Below, piece after piece: positions 47,025 through 58,400 of a stretch of DNA of 64,000 nucleotides. The stretch is from Margaritifera margaritifera (taxonomy: Eukaryota > Mollusca > Bivalvia > Unionida > Margaritiferidae), in contig JAQPZY010001415.1 in assembly GCA_029931535.1 (NCBI GenBank), positions 2,074,501 to 2,138,500 on the forward strand, read 5' to 3'. The notes beneath the pieces are model-generated. The model was not told the DNA's origin. It saw nothing but the letters and a program-made list of their open reading frames with translations, and did not search any database. Every line of letters starts with the position of its first letter. Position 1 is the stretch's first letter. Made by a program: the position numbers and the translations under genes.

Positions 47025-48021
47025 ATTTCTTTGCATTGTGATTTTCATTGAAATTTCATTGGAATACAGGAAGTAATACATCAATCAGCTGGTCTCTTGT
47101 CCTGGCAATTAAAAGCCCCACATGAGTTTTCACATTTATCATTTGAGAGCTGAAAGTGTAAAAAAAAAAGAATAGATCCACAGGAATAACACAAATTTAA
47201 ATTATACATACCAATATTATATCTACTTACAGAAAATCTCGGTTCTACTAATGGAAAATGTGTTACAAGTTATACACAGTAATTCATTGGAGATCTTAAT
47301 GGCAATGATAATCAACATGTGATAGTGCTAATTGCCTACAATACTTGTAACTGGTCATCTGTAACTGTTCTGCTACTGGAAAGCGTCACACAAGTCTACA
47401 CACTTATTTAATAGATACAAAATAAAATATAATTAGACAATTTCCATTTTATTATGATGTATTGTCATTTATCAGCCTCCAGTAGTTGGACATTCTCTGA
47501 CCAGAAACTTCTCCATTTTTGATGTTTATCTGAGTTCACACCATTTTGGTTCACACTATATGTATCATTAATCCAGTACTGTTACTCCAGTGATAACAGT
47601 CACAGAACACTCAACTAAGGAATATATGAAGGTACTTTGCGTACCATACATTAGTTTTACATGTATGTACCCAGAGGACCAATTTTATGATCAGACATTT
47701 GTTGCTGGAAAATATGTAAAACTTCAGTATGATTTGTAATTTTGTCATGTTTTAAATACTATTTTTTGGTTGCCCAACTGGGCGTTCACATTGGGAAAAT
47801 GCAGCATTATGCAGACAGATATACTTGTACATTTAACAGGCTAATTTGTTAGCAGCATGAAAGAAATCTGTCATCCAGAGACTTACTTGTATATATATAT
47901 ACACAGATGATGCACACTCATGATATGTTGAAATGAGATTTAGCAACCAGACATTTTCCTGGAAGCTGACAATAATTATGAAAAATATGTCAAATTGACA
48001 GAAAGTAGTAAGAACGTGGCA
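47025..48021. other. No recognisable feature
   Basis: AT-rich sequence of about 1 kb with no coding or transposon signature. Confidence 0.45.
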
Positions 48022-48212
48022 ACTTCATTTCAGACTTATTACAGGTCATCACATTGATAATTTCATTTCAGACTTATTACAGGTCATCACATTGATAATT
48101 TCATTTCAGGCTTATTACAGGTTATCACATTGATAATTTCATTTCAGGCTTATTACAGGTGATCACATTGATAATTTCATTTCAGGCTTATTCCAGGTGA
48201 TCACATTGATAA
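48022..48212. repeat. Minisatellite, 38 bp unit, 5 copies
   Basis: TTTCATTTCAGACTTATTAC then AGGTCATCACATTGATAA, 38 bp apart. The GACTT to GGCTT and GTCATC to GTGATC changes spread in a gradient from left to right. Confidence 0.93.
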
Positions 48213-48507
48213 CTATCCTTCTAACTATTGAGTAGGAATTTAGTCATAGCTTCACAATGTACTGAAACCCAATTTATTTTTTTGAAATGATATGATAAAT
48301 AGAAAAAAAAAGTAAATCAAATTTGAAAAAATTTAAGTCACATTGATATCCTGATATAAGGGTAAAGGGTTTTAAATAAAAGTCACATTTCTTCATATTT
48401 TACTTTTGACTCACATTGTAACTAACAAAAAATGTACCAGCTGCAAATATCTGGTAGAATATGGATGAAATATTATGGAAAGGAATGTAATATGTTAGAG
48501 TGATAAA

Positions 48508-50064
48508 TAGGGGTGAAATGATACACCTCTTCCGAGTATCAATACGATTCATGATACACAACCTACGATATGATACATTATCAATACACATGTCAACTTG
48601 ATAGTCTTTTCATCTTTAAAAGGTCTGTCAGTGGTAGGGTGGTGCCATTTAATATGTGTTGACATATTGGTTATATTTCCAGTATGCAAATTACAGACAT
48701 AGATTTTATCATCTGTTCATATGACATTCTCATCCTTGACAAGATATAAAAAAAAAAAAAAAATACTTCCGAACAGACTACCTGTTAGTTGCCCGTGAAT
48801 TTGATTCAACTTTTTAGGTCATTTCAGGCTGCTCCTTTTGATCAGATGCTGGACTAATCTTGGTCACTATGCCATTTGTTTTGCACTGCATGAATGCTTT
48901 AAAAACATCTTATTACCAATTTCATATCTTCACTTAATGTTGGAATGCATTACGATGTTATCTTCAAAACAGAAGAAATAGTGCAATTTCCTTGTGCCAG
49001 GAAAATCTTACCTAGAACAAGTCCGAATGTGGGAGCGGAGATAACTAACAACCAAATCCTTCACACTGTACTTCCAGCAGATGCAAAACAATTGTCGTGG
49101 CCAAATGTACTCGTTTCTGTCAGTGAAAAAGGAAATTATTGACACCACCCACTCCCCTTTACAAATTAACAAGGTTGCTATAACTCGTAACTCGTGTGGT
49201 TTGGAATCTGCCCCCTTGCCGATTCTGTGCTAATTTGTTCTTTTTTAATCCAGTTGGCATGTTCAGTCGCTAAATACATACATCAGCGTAAAAAGAGACA
49301 TTCAAAATTTGTACCCCATGTACAATTTAAATACTTTAGAGAGCATTTAAAAAACCACTTTTGCGCAACGTTTCTATGTTGCTATATATCTGTTTGGATT
49401 GAGTTTAGATGCCAATACAACTGGTGTGTCATGCAGTGAACAAGCTACAGTTGGTTCTCATTGGTGATTATTGTTTTACCCTGGACTTGAACAAATAATT
49501 ACCACCAATCAGAATTTAATGTAACATATGTCACTGCATGACACACCGGAAGTGTAGCCTTCAAATTCGATTCAAGTAGACACGTTATGAAGCAACAGAT
49601 TAACTTCATGTAAAAGTGGTTATTAAATGACCAGTAAAGTACTTAGATCATATATGGAGAACAAATCTGGAATGTCTTCTTTACGTTAATATATGTTATC
49701 AGTGGCTGAACATGCTGACGGGATAAAATAATTAGCATGGAATTGGCAGTGGTGGGGTGGGGCAGATTTTGAACTACGCGAGTTAGTCACCTTGTGTTAA
49801 TTTGTAGAGGGCGAGTGGGTGTTGTCAGTAGTTTTTATTTTTAACTGACAGAAATGAGTGCATATGCCTGCTATGGCTGTCTCATGTGTATTCTCAATTT
49901 AAAAAATAAACAAGCAAACGATTAATGATTATTCATGGTTGCTGAAGATTAAAGTAATTTTTATTGGGTATGTATCGTTTTGTATCGATTCTTAACCTCT
50001 TGTATCGATATAAGTATCGATATGGAAAAATTTTCGATATATCGATTAATTGTTTTCACCCCTA
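48508..50064. mobile_element. Non-autonomous hAT element with perfect 8-bp target duplication
   Basis: The element begins TAGGGGTGAAATGATACACC and ends with the inverted form TTTTCACCCCTA (an 11-base TIR, TAGGGGTGAAA). Both sides carry the same 8-bp direct repeat GTGATAAA (48500-48507 and 50065-50072), the hallmark of hAT insertion. Subterminal GTATCAATACGATTCATGAT and TATCGATATAAGTATCGATA repeats resemble transposase-binding regions of this group. No transposase ORF; the 1.56 kb interior is largely an imperfect inverted repeat (see 49100-49870). Confidence 0.88.
49100..49870. repeat. Large imperfect foldback inside the hAT element
   Basis: The innermost arms are perfect: GGTGTGTCATGCAGTGA (49423-49439) and its complement TCACTGCATGACACACC (49531-49547). 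Moving outwards the complementarity continues imperfectly: CATTTAAAAAACCAC with GTGGTTATTAAATG, GGCATGTTCAGTCGC with GTGGCTGAACATGC, ACAAATTAACAAGGT with CACCTTGTGTTAATTTGT, and TTTCTGTCAGTGAA with TAACTGACAGAAA. Arms are about 340 bp around a spacer of about 90 bp. A transcript would form a long hairpin. Confidence 0.75.
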
Positions 50065-50238
50065 GTGATAAAGAAGGGGTTTAATCTTAGTTTTCAGCAG
50101 TTTAGCCTCAAAGAGTTATTGTTAAAAAAATTTGAGAATTTTTTTTAAATTTAATTTTGTTGTCCTTTTTTGTTGTAATAAAAAGGTGTTAGAAAATGCT
50201 GTATAAAGATTGCACTGATACAGTGTATATTATCATCA

Positions 50239-50610
50239 TTATTCTCCCCAACAATGTACATCATTGAATTTTTTTAAAACATTTTTAAATTTTTTTTTGG
50301 TAATCGCAAAAATGCATGTTGATGTACTGTATACAGTAGCATTAGTCATTCCAATTTCTTCAATTTCCCTAAAATCACTTTTATGTTCTAATCTTTCGTG
50401 AATCTCCAACACCATTATCTTTACTGTAGCGATTTTATCATTCCACAGCTGTGTGACTTCTGCACTCATAGGAACAAGAGATAATGCATTCTCCAACTTA
50501 GTGAGATTAACACTTTTACACTTAACAGTAACAGAATTTTTAGGAACAACATATGTGGTGTTTAAAAGTGTTGAATAGTCAAATATAAGTGTTCTACAAA
50601 AAGCTCCGGT
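50239..50610 (-). CDS. Unrecognised ORF, about 120 codons, not repeat-derived
   Basis: On the minus strand an open frame runs from about 50610 to a stop at 50239. There is no ATG near its upstream end; the first internal Met lies at VPMSAEVTQLW. Text includes FCRTLIFDYSTLLNTTYVV, KCKSVNLTKLENALSLV, NDKIATVKIMVLEIHERLEH and KKKFKNVLKKFNDVHCWGE at the C-terminus. It is mixed charged and hydrophobic, globular in composition, and among the longest open frames in the window not due to a tandem array. No domain recognised. It may be an exon, a retroelement fragment or chance. No splice sites or expression signals were found. It lies just right of the hAT element. Confidence 0.25.
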   Translation of the reverse strand, partial: TGAFCRTLIFDYSTLLNTTYVVPKNSVTVKCKSVNLTKLENALSLVPMSAEVTQLWNDKIATVKIMVLEIHERLEHKSDFREIEEIGMTNATVYSTSTCIFAITKKKFKNVLKKFNDVHCWGE

Positions 50611-50815
50611 ATCTGACCTTTAAGAAATGGGTTGTGACTTGGAATGTGGACATGGTGAGAGTAATGATTCAGTATAAAAGGTCCCATGCCACCTGTTACA
50701 CAGCAAGAGAATCATTATGTCTGATAGATAAGACATTATTTTATGGCTGTCAGTAGTATTTTCCTTATCTGTTATCACCATCTATTCTACTATTCTAGAA
50801 CTGAATACACTTAAA

Positions 50816-50835
50816 GGGGGGGGGGGGGGGGGGGG
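50816..50835. repeat. Poly-G tract, 20 bases
   Basis: Uninterrupted run of 20 G bases, sufficient for a G-quadruplex on the plus strand. Confidence 0.95.
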
Positions 50836-51001
50836 ATTCACCCCTCAGTGTGAAAGAAAGGGGGAATTTTCTGAATACATAGTGATTTAAGAAAGGAATC
50901 AAGGTAGGGTTTGCAAATATGATACATGTGTGAATCTCTCAAAATTGATTTCTTTGGTGTGGATTTTGAAGAAATTAGCATGAATCCCTGCAATCATGCA
51001 T

Positions 51002-51835
51002 CTTAGAATATACCCTGCTTTGTAATCTATTAACTAATTGATCTATTAAGAAAAACAGACTAAAGAATATACCTTGCTTTGTAATCTATTAACTAATTAA
51101 TCTATTAAGAAAAACAGTCTAAAGAATAATCCCTGCTTTATAATCTAATTAACTAATTAATCTATTAAGAAAAACAGTCTAAAGAATAAACCCTGCTTTG
51201 TAATCTAATTAACTAATTAATCTATTAAGAAAAACAGTCTAAAGAATAAACCCTGTTTTGTAATTTAATTAACTAATTAATCTATTAAGAAAAACAGTCT
51301 AAAGAATAAACCCTGCTTTGTAATCTAATTAACTAATTAATCTATTAAGAAAAACAGTTTAAAGAATAAACCCTGCTTTGTAATTTATTAATTAATTGAC
51401 CTATTAAGAAAAACAGTTTAAAGAATAAACCCTGCTTTGTAATCCATTAACTAATTAATCTATTAAGAAAAACAGTCTAAAGAAAAAACCCTGCTTTGTA
51501 ATCTATTAACTAATTAATCTATTAAGAAAAACAGTCTAAAGAATAAACCCTGCTTTGTAATCTATTAACTAATTAATCTATTAAGAAAAACAGTCTAAAG
51601 AATATACCCTGCTTTGTAATATATTAACTAATTAATCTATTAAGAAAAACAGTCTAAAGAAAAAACCCTGCTTTGTAATCTATTAACTAATTAATCTATT
51701 AAGAAAAACAGTCTAAAGAACAAACCCTGCTTTGTAATCTAATTAACTAATTAATCTATTAAGAAAAACAGTCTAAAGAATATACCCTGCCTTGTAATCT
51801 ATTAACTAATGATCTATTTAAAAAAACAGTCTAAA
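51002..51835. repeat. Minisatellite, 58-60 bp unit, 14 copies
   Basis: The unit contains CCCTGCTTTGTAATCTATTA, ACTAATTAATCTATTAAGAA and AAACAGTCTAAAGAATA. Copies with TAATTAACT are 60 bp and those with TATTAACT are 58-59 bp. Confidence 0.95.
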
Positions 51836-52404
51836 AGTTTACAAAAGACAAGACAAAACAATTGTGTTTTGTAAATTCATAGGAAGTGACTTTTACATTG
51901 AAATGCTTTTGAAAAAAAGAATTTTACACTTAACTTTTGTGTTTTAAGTTTCGAATCCACTTTCATGAATAAATTAACAAATGGACCTGCATTTTTTCAT
52001 ACAGGATTATCTTGAGTTTATTTAAGTGTAAGATAATTGCCCTTTCTCATGCTTTAACTGCACTAGTTTATACATCGATACATATTTCATACCCAAATTG
52101 CTTTTACATGTATTAAAAGGTTTTGAGAAATATTTCCATAACAGATTTTTAAAAAACACATCCGGCATGACTTCGGTAAATTAATGTATAGATTTGTCAA
52201 ACATTCTTATGTATCCATTGCTGCCATCTACTAACATCAGAAAACTTGTCTACATGTTTTTGGTTTAATTTTTGCCTGTTCATGATGATTTGACTAGTGA
52301 TATGTCAGTTATAGCACTGTGTATGCTTGAATATGTCAGGTATGGTTCCTTGTCTATGCAAGTTTTCTCCCTTGTCACAATAAACACACAAGAAACAAGC
52401 TTCC
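51836..52404. other. No recognisable feature
   Basis: AT-rich sequence. Confidence 0.45.
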
Positions 52405-53385
52405 TCCTCAGCCACCAATACCCCTTTCTCAGCCACCAATGCCCCTTTCTCAGCCACCAGTACCCCTTTCTCAGTCACCAATGCCCCTTTCTCAGCCACC
52501 AGTACCCCTTTCTCAGCCACCAATGCCCCTTTCTCAGCCACCAGTACCCCTTTCTCAGCCACCAGTACCCCTTTCTCAGCCACCAATGCCCCTTTCTCAG
52601 CCACCAGTACCCCTTTCTCAGCCAACAATACCCCTTTCTCAGCCACTAGTACCCCTTTCTCAGCCACCAGTACCCATTTCTCAGCCAACAATACCCCTTT
52701 CTCAGCCACCAGTACCCCTTTCTCAGCCAACAATACCCCTTTCTCAGCCAACAATACCCTTTTCTCAGCCAACAATACCCCTTTCTCAGCCACCAGTACC
52801 CCTTTCTCAGCCACCAATGCCCCTTTCTCAGCCACCAATGCCCCTTTCTCAGCCACCAATACCCCTTTCTCAGCCAACAATACCCTTTTCTCAGCCACCA
52901 ATACCCCTTTCTCAGCCACCAATACCCCTTTCTCAGCCACCAATGCCCCTTTCTCAGCCACCAATACCCCTTTCTCAGCCAACAATACCCTTTTCTCAGC
53001 CAACAATACCCTTTTCTCAGCCACCAATACCCCTTTCTTAGCCACCAATACCCCTTTCTCAGCCACCAATACCCCTTTCTCAGCCAACAATATCCTTTTC
53101 TCAGCCAACAATACCCTTTTCTCAGCCAACAATACCCTTTTCTCAGCCACCAATACCCCTTTCTCAACCAACAATACCCCTTTCTCAGCCACCAATGCCC
53201 TTTTCTCAGCCACCAATGCCCCTTTCTCAGCCAACAATACCCCTTTCTCAGCCAACAATACCCTTTTCTCAGCCACCAATACCCTTTTCTCAGCCACCAA
53301 TACCCCTTTCTCAGCCACCAATACCCCTTTCTCAGCCACCAATACCCCTTTCTCAGCCACCAATACCCCTTTCTTAGCCAACAAT
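52405..53385. repeat. Minisatellite, 21 bp unit, about 46 copies
   Basis: CAGCCACCAATACCCCTTTC is the core of a 21-bp unit. Variation is nearly confined to three sites: CCA/ACA, ATA/GTA/ATG and CCC/CCT. GTA-type copies concentrate in the left half and TTTTC-type in the right. The plus strand reads PPIPLSQ heptads and the minus strand VLVAEKG and WWLRKGY heptads, up to 359 codons. All are artefacts of a stop-free 21-bp unit. Confidence 0.95.
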
Positions 53386-53499
53386 CCTTCCTGTTATTAC
53401 CAGATCCTTTTGACATTATGCATGATATATATATCTTATAATCATGAAAAGTAATAGGCTTGGAATTGTTTAATAGATGGAATTTTTGTATACCCCTGC

Positions 53500-53958
53500 C
53501 TCATTAGTAAACCTTTATGTTTAACCATTTGTCCATCCTTCCTTCCAACACTCATTAACACATCTAGTCCCCCAGCTTTTGATGGATTTCCTTGAAACTT
53601 TGTAAATATTATGGTCATCACTGAAGATGCGTATATTGACAAATCAGTTTGCACCTACAATTTTTTTATAGAGTTATTGCCCATTTTGTCTTGTAGCATT
53701 GTATGATACAATCCCATTAGTACAACTAGTCCCACATTTTTGAAGTATTGCCATGGAACATGGTAAATATTACAGTCATGACCTTAAGATGCGCATATCA
53801 ATAAATCCCTTTGCATCTGAAATTTTTGTTAGGGTTATTGCCCTTTTATTCTTGTAGCATTGTATGACACAATCTCATTAGCACAGCTAGTCCCAGTTTT
53901 ATTGCCTTTTTATTCTTGTAGCATTGTATGACACAATCTCATTAGCACAGCTAATCTC
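53500..53958 (+). mobile_element. HINE/pearl-like element, family C, about 2.5 core units
   Basis: A unit of about 190 bp (CACATCTAGTCCCCCAGC, TTGCCATGGAACATGGTAAA, AAGATGCGCATATCAAT, GGGTTATTGCCCTTTTATTC, TTGTAGCATTGTATGACACA) repeats degenerately. The final 60 bp are duplicated. It abuts the family B element at 53959. Confidence 0.5.
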
Positions 53959-54425
53959 AGTTTTTATATGCCAGTCATACAACAGAGCTTATTATGTTAT
54001 GGTGTCCGTCCATCTGTTATCAATAATTTCATTTCTGAACAATAACTCAAGTTGTCCACTATCTACAGTTACCAAATTTTATGGATAGCTTGCACTTGCA
54101 TAAGGAAGAACTCAATCAATTTAGGGTTCAAAAGGTCAAAGATCAAGGTCAATATGGCTGATAGAAGAAAAATGGTTTCTGCACAATAACTTGAGTTCAT
54201 CACCATCTACAGTTACCAAACTTGGTGGATGGCTTGTACTTGGGGTAAGGAAGAACCAGGTGAATTGGGGGTGGGGTGGGGGCAAAAGGTCAAGGTCACT
54301 GTGGCTTGTTGTTTTGGGACTACAGATTCATCTTCATCTTGGGGTAGGTGTTGGAACTGGGGTATAATTTATATGAGCAAATTGCTCACCATTTTTCTAG
54401 GTTTTTTGTTTTGGGGGTGGGTGGC
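53959..54425 (+). mobile_element. HINE/pearl-like element, family B, about 2.5 core units
   Basis: Left end CAACAGAGCTTATTATGTTA, then TGGTGTCCGTCCATCTGTTA. Core text (CTACAGTTACCAAATTTTAT, TTGCACTTGCATAAGGAAG, AAAAGGTCAAAGATCAAGGT, AAATGGTTTCTGCACAATAA) matches 26449 and 57206. A G-rich stretch (GGGGGTGGGGTGGGGG) lies near 54267. Confidence 0.6.
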
Positions 54426-54727
54426 ATGATTTGATAAATAAATTAAGTAATACACCCAAACAAAATCAAGACATTTATATTTAAACATTTATATTACTTT
54501 TTTTACTAAAAAAAACCCCTAAGATTTTCAAGCATTTTTCCTGTCAGTATCTGTTGGGGAAGGGAATTTTTTAAATATCTTTTTTCACATTTAAGTTTTA
54601 TCAAGTAAATTATGCTCCCTTGCCTTGAATCGCATTTGATGTTGTACTGTATGGAATCATATGCATAAAATAAAGGGCACGTATATAACAATAAATTGAT
54701 ATAGGTGCCTCTGGTTCAACTACATTA

Positions 54728-55593
54728 TGATAAACTGTATGTAGTAATATGCCTTGGAGGAGTTGTCCATACATCATGATAAACTATATGCAGTAATATG
54801 CCTTGGAGGAGTTGTCCATACATCATGATACACTGTATGCAGTAATATGCCTTGGAGGAGTCGTCCCTACATCATGATAAACTGTATGCAGTAATATGCC
54901 TTGGAGGAGTTGTCCATACATCATGATAAACTAACTGTATGCAGTAATATGCCTTGGAGGAGTTGTCCATACATCATGATAAACTAACTGTATGCAGTAA
55001 TATGCCTTCGAGGAGTTGTCCATACATCATGATAAACTAACTGTATGCAATAATATGCCTTGGAGGAGTTGTCCATACATCATGATAAACTGTATGCAGT
55101 AATATGCCTTTTAGGAGTTGTCCATACATCATAATAAACTGTATGCAGTAATATGCCTTGAAGGAGTTGTCCATACATCATGATACACTGTATGCAGTAA
55201 TATGTCTAGGAGGAGTTGTCCATACATGATCATAAACTGTATGCAGTAATATGCCTTGGAGGAGTTGTCCATACATCATAATAAATTGTATGCAGTAATA
55301 TGTCTAAGAGGAGTTGTCCATACATCATAATAAACTGTATGCAGTAATATGCCTTGGAGGAGTTGTCCATACATCATGATAAACTGTATGCAGTAATATG
55401 CCTTGGAGGAGTTGTCCATACATCATAATAAACTCTATGCAGTAATATGTCATGGAGGAGTTGTCCATATATCATAATAAACTGTATGCAGTAATATGCC
55501 GTGGAGGAGTTGTCCATATATCATAATAAACTGTATGCAGTAATATGTCGTGGAGGAGGTGTCCATATATCATAATGAACTGTATACAGTAAA
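54728..55593. repeat. Minisatellite, 49 bp unit, about 17 copies
   Basis: GATAAACTGTATGCAGTAAT then ATGCCTTGGAGGAGTTGTCC, 49 bp, with a 4-bp AACT insertion in three adjacent copies and GTCTAGG/GTCGTGG variants to the right. Confidence 0.95.
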
Positions 55594-55651
55594 TATGCTT
55601 ATGGGGAGAGGCCAATAGATCATTATAAACTAATAATCTTCTCAAACAAGG

Positions 55652-55945
55652 TATGAAAATGGCATGGGGGATGATTTAGTGGCGAAGTACTCCAGCACTA
55701 TCCTGGCAGTGTTGATAAGGGGTGTCATAACTGTGGCTAGAGAACAAGCTATTAGTGGCCTTATCAGTTTTATTGACTGACCACTGGAGAGTAAGTTGTT
55801 GGAGACAACATCCCAGTATGTGTTGGGAGCCTCAGGCAGAGGGAAGTGAACAAGGATCAAGTTGTTACTTTTTATCTCTTCAGCCAATACTATCCTCATG
55901 ACCCATGTCAGTGCCTTACCGTTTAATCACTTTTATCCTTAAAGT
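55652..55945 (+). pseudogene. Unrecognised broken ORF
   Basis: One plus-strand frame runs about 98 codons with only two TGA stops: GDDLVAKYSSTILAVLIRGV, REQAISGLISFID, stop, PLESKLLETTSQYVLGASGR, stop, then SSANTILMTHVSALPF. The minus strand is also open for 85 codons. Composition is protein-like, and the GASGRGK stretch resembles a glycine-rich loop. I recognise no family. It could be a decayed gene or mobile-element fragment. Confidence 0.25.
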
Positions 55946-56205
55946 ACAAGGGTCAAGTTCTGCATACTAGTAAAAATTACAGCTGAGTCAGAAAAATTTG
56001 TATTTGGAAAGTTTTGAAATGTATGACATGTTCATCAATCTGAATATTCATAATTTGCAAGAATTTGTAGGCTGTCCCAGTCACTCTGGTCACCCAGTTT
56101 CCAAAACTTTTGAATGATATTACTAAACCAGGAGTAAATCAAGAATGGTTATTATGATGTGGATAAATGTGGAAGGAGCGAGATCAAAAAGTCAACCGAA
56201 GCCAT

Positions 56206-56386
56206 ACAGCACCCAGCAAATACTGTAGGGCACCCAGCAAATACTGTATGGCACCCAGCAAATACTGTACAGCACCCAGAAAATACTGTACAGCATCCAA
56301 ACAATACTGTACAGCACCCAGCAAATACTGTATGGCCGCCAGAAAATACTGTACAGCATCCAGCAAATACTGTTCAGTACCCAACA
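56206..56386. repeat. Minisatellite, 21 bp unit, about 8.5 copies
   Basis: CACCCAGCAAATACTGTACA core with substitutions in the last four bases; stop-free in several frames (ENTVQHP heptads). Confidence 0.93.
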
Positions 56387-56475
56387 AATGTTACAGCAGC
56401 TGACTTGGAGAACAATAGCATATATGCGGTATCGGCAAAAAAGAAAATGTGGTACAGCATATGTTAAAATGCTGC

Positions 56476-56893
56476 ATGTATGTACCAGGGATGTAACACA
56501 ATAGCATCAGAGAGGTGTATGTACCAGGGATGTAACACAATAGCATCAGAGAGGTGTACATGTATGTACCAGGGATGTAACACAATAGCATCAGAGAGGT
56601 GTATGTACCAGGGATGTAACACAATAGCATCAGAGAGGTGTACATGTATGTACCAGGGATGTAACACTATAGCATCAGAGAGGTGTATGTACCAGGGATG
56701 TAACACAATAGCATCAGAGAGGTGTACATGTATGTACCAGGGATGTAACACTATAGCATCAGAGAGGTGTAAATGTACCAGGGATGTAACACAATAGCAT
56801 CAGAGAGGTGTACATGTATGTACCAGGGATGTAACACTATAGCATCAGAGAGGTGTACATGTACCAGGGATGTAACACAACAGCATCAGAGAG
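56476..56893. repeat. Minisatellite with alternating 39 and 45 bp units, about 10 copies
   Basis: TGTACCAGGGATGTAACACA then ATAGCATCAGAGAGG. Every other unit carries an extra CATGTA before the start, so the true repeat is a dimer of about 84 bp. A CACTAT/CACAAT variant follows the dimer phase. Confidence 0.94.
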
Positions 56894-57205
56894 ATTAATA
56901 AATTGGACAGATTTTCCACTCAAATTGGTCATTGTTTGGTCATTCATCATTATTTCTAAGTAATACCAACCCTCAGAATTGAGTGCAGTATAATTATTGG
57001 GTCAGAGTTATTGTCTCTAAATATAATATCAGTGTCATAATTGCCTCTTGATGTGTGGATTGCACTTCTCTGTCTTTTAGCTAAGCTTAGATCAAAGTGT
57101 GGTATTTTATCAGTGAGGAAATTGTTTCTCAGTGTGAAAATTATTTGTACACATATTCACCTGAAACAGAAAAATCAAAAATTAGAATTCTAGTTGCATT
57201 TGTTT
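56894..57205. other. No recognisable feature
   Basis: AT-rich spacer between an array and a HINE-like element. Confidence 0.45.
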
Positions 57206-57900
57206 ATGTCCGCCATAAGCATATCATGTTATGATGTCCGTATGTCCGTTCATCTGTTACCTGTTTCATTTTTCACACAATAGAGTTCAAGACCTTTTAC
57301 CAATGCCAAACTTTGTGAATAGCTTGCAGTTGGGTACTGTAGAAGTCTATCAGTTTTTAGATCAAAGGTAACAATCATGTAAATAAAGTCAGAACGTTTT
57401 TGCCATAGTATCTTTGGTTCATAATCATAAACCTGAACTAAACTTTGTGGATGACTTGCACTTGAAGTAAGGTAGAAGCCTATTGCTTTTGGGGTAAAAA
57501 GGTTGAAAGTCAAGGTCATTGAGAAATGAAAATGATTAATGCACAAATATGTCAGTTCTTGACCATGTACCTTCAGCAGAGTTTGTGGACGGCTGACACT
57601 TTAGGTAAGAAAGAAGCATATTGACTTTGGAGTTAAAAGGTGAAAGGTCATGGTCATTGTGTGTCAAAGAAAAATGGATTTTGCACAATAGCTTGTTTTT
57701 GTAGACTTTGTTCCTTGCCTAAAATTTGTGGATTGTGTGCACTTAGAGTAATAAAGAAGTCTAAAGAATTGGGGGTCTAAAGGTTAAAGGTCATGGTCAT
57801 GATAAGTCTGATAAGAAAATAATGATTTCTACATGTTAAGTTTTGTTTAAGACAACATACCTTGGCTAAAGGTTAAGGTCATTGAGACCATCTGGTCAAT
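57206..57900 (+). mobile_element. HINE/pearl-like element, family B, about 4 core units
   Basis: Left end CCGCCATAAGCATATCATGT, then TGATGTCCGTATGTCCGTTC. Core units recur (AACTTTGTGGATGACTTGCA, GTCAAGGTCATTGAG, GGTAAGAAAGAAGC) and decay to the right, ending near TAAGGTCATTGAGACC. Confidence 0.6.
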
Positions 57901-58204
57901 AATTTCCAGAGGCAACCAATTTTTGCACTGTTTTCAGCCTTAATCCCAAATTAATGGGACACTTTTTGATAGTTTTGTATCGGACAAGAATGAATGTTGC
58001 AATATTAATCCACATAATATGTGACAGTTGCCCAAATTAAAAGCCCCCATCTCCTCTGCAAAATAAGAGCCAATTTCGAAATATTTGGTTGAGCTGATAA
58101 ATATTACATGCACATCTCAATATATAATTGATGGTCAATTGATGATATTGTACAGAAGTACAAATTCCCAGAAAACTGTGATAATTAAGTTGGCCCCCCC
58201 CCCC
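57901..58204. other. No recognisable feature; poly-C at 58194-58206
   Basis: AT-rich sequence ending in a 13-base poly-C tract. Confidence 0.45.
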
Positions 58205-58207
58205 CCT

Positions 58208-58400
58208 CCTTGTCAGTCAAGACATTTGGAACGAAATGAATAAAAGAGTTCATTCTTATGACAAAGCTTTATGGGATAGCCATCGACTTGTGGCTAATGG
58301 AATTATGCCTATTATCAGATTATGTGACTTAATAAAGTCACAAATTGATTCAAAAGTTGAGGTAAAAAATCTTGAATTCAGATTCCACTGCTGTCATGGG
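58208..58400 (+). pseudogene. Gag-like retroelement fragment
   Basis: One frame reads LVSQDIWNEMNKRVHSYDKA, then LWDSHRLVANGIMPIIRLCD, LIKSQIDSKVEVKNLEF. An aromatic-rich start, a KGI/NGIMPI-type turn and an aliphatic helix are typical of the central helical part of gag/ORF1 in DIRS-like and gypsy-like elements. No Cys-rich N-terminus or polymerase nearby. Assignment is by style only. Confidence 0.35.

Noticed and set aside
52305..53384. 359-codon minus-strand open frame
   Set aside because: It is almost entirely the 21-bp array read in a stop-free frame; other frames on both strands are equally open.
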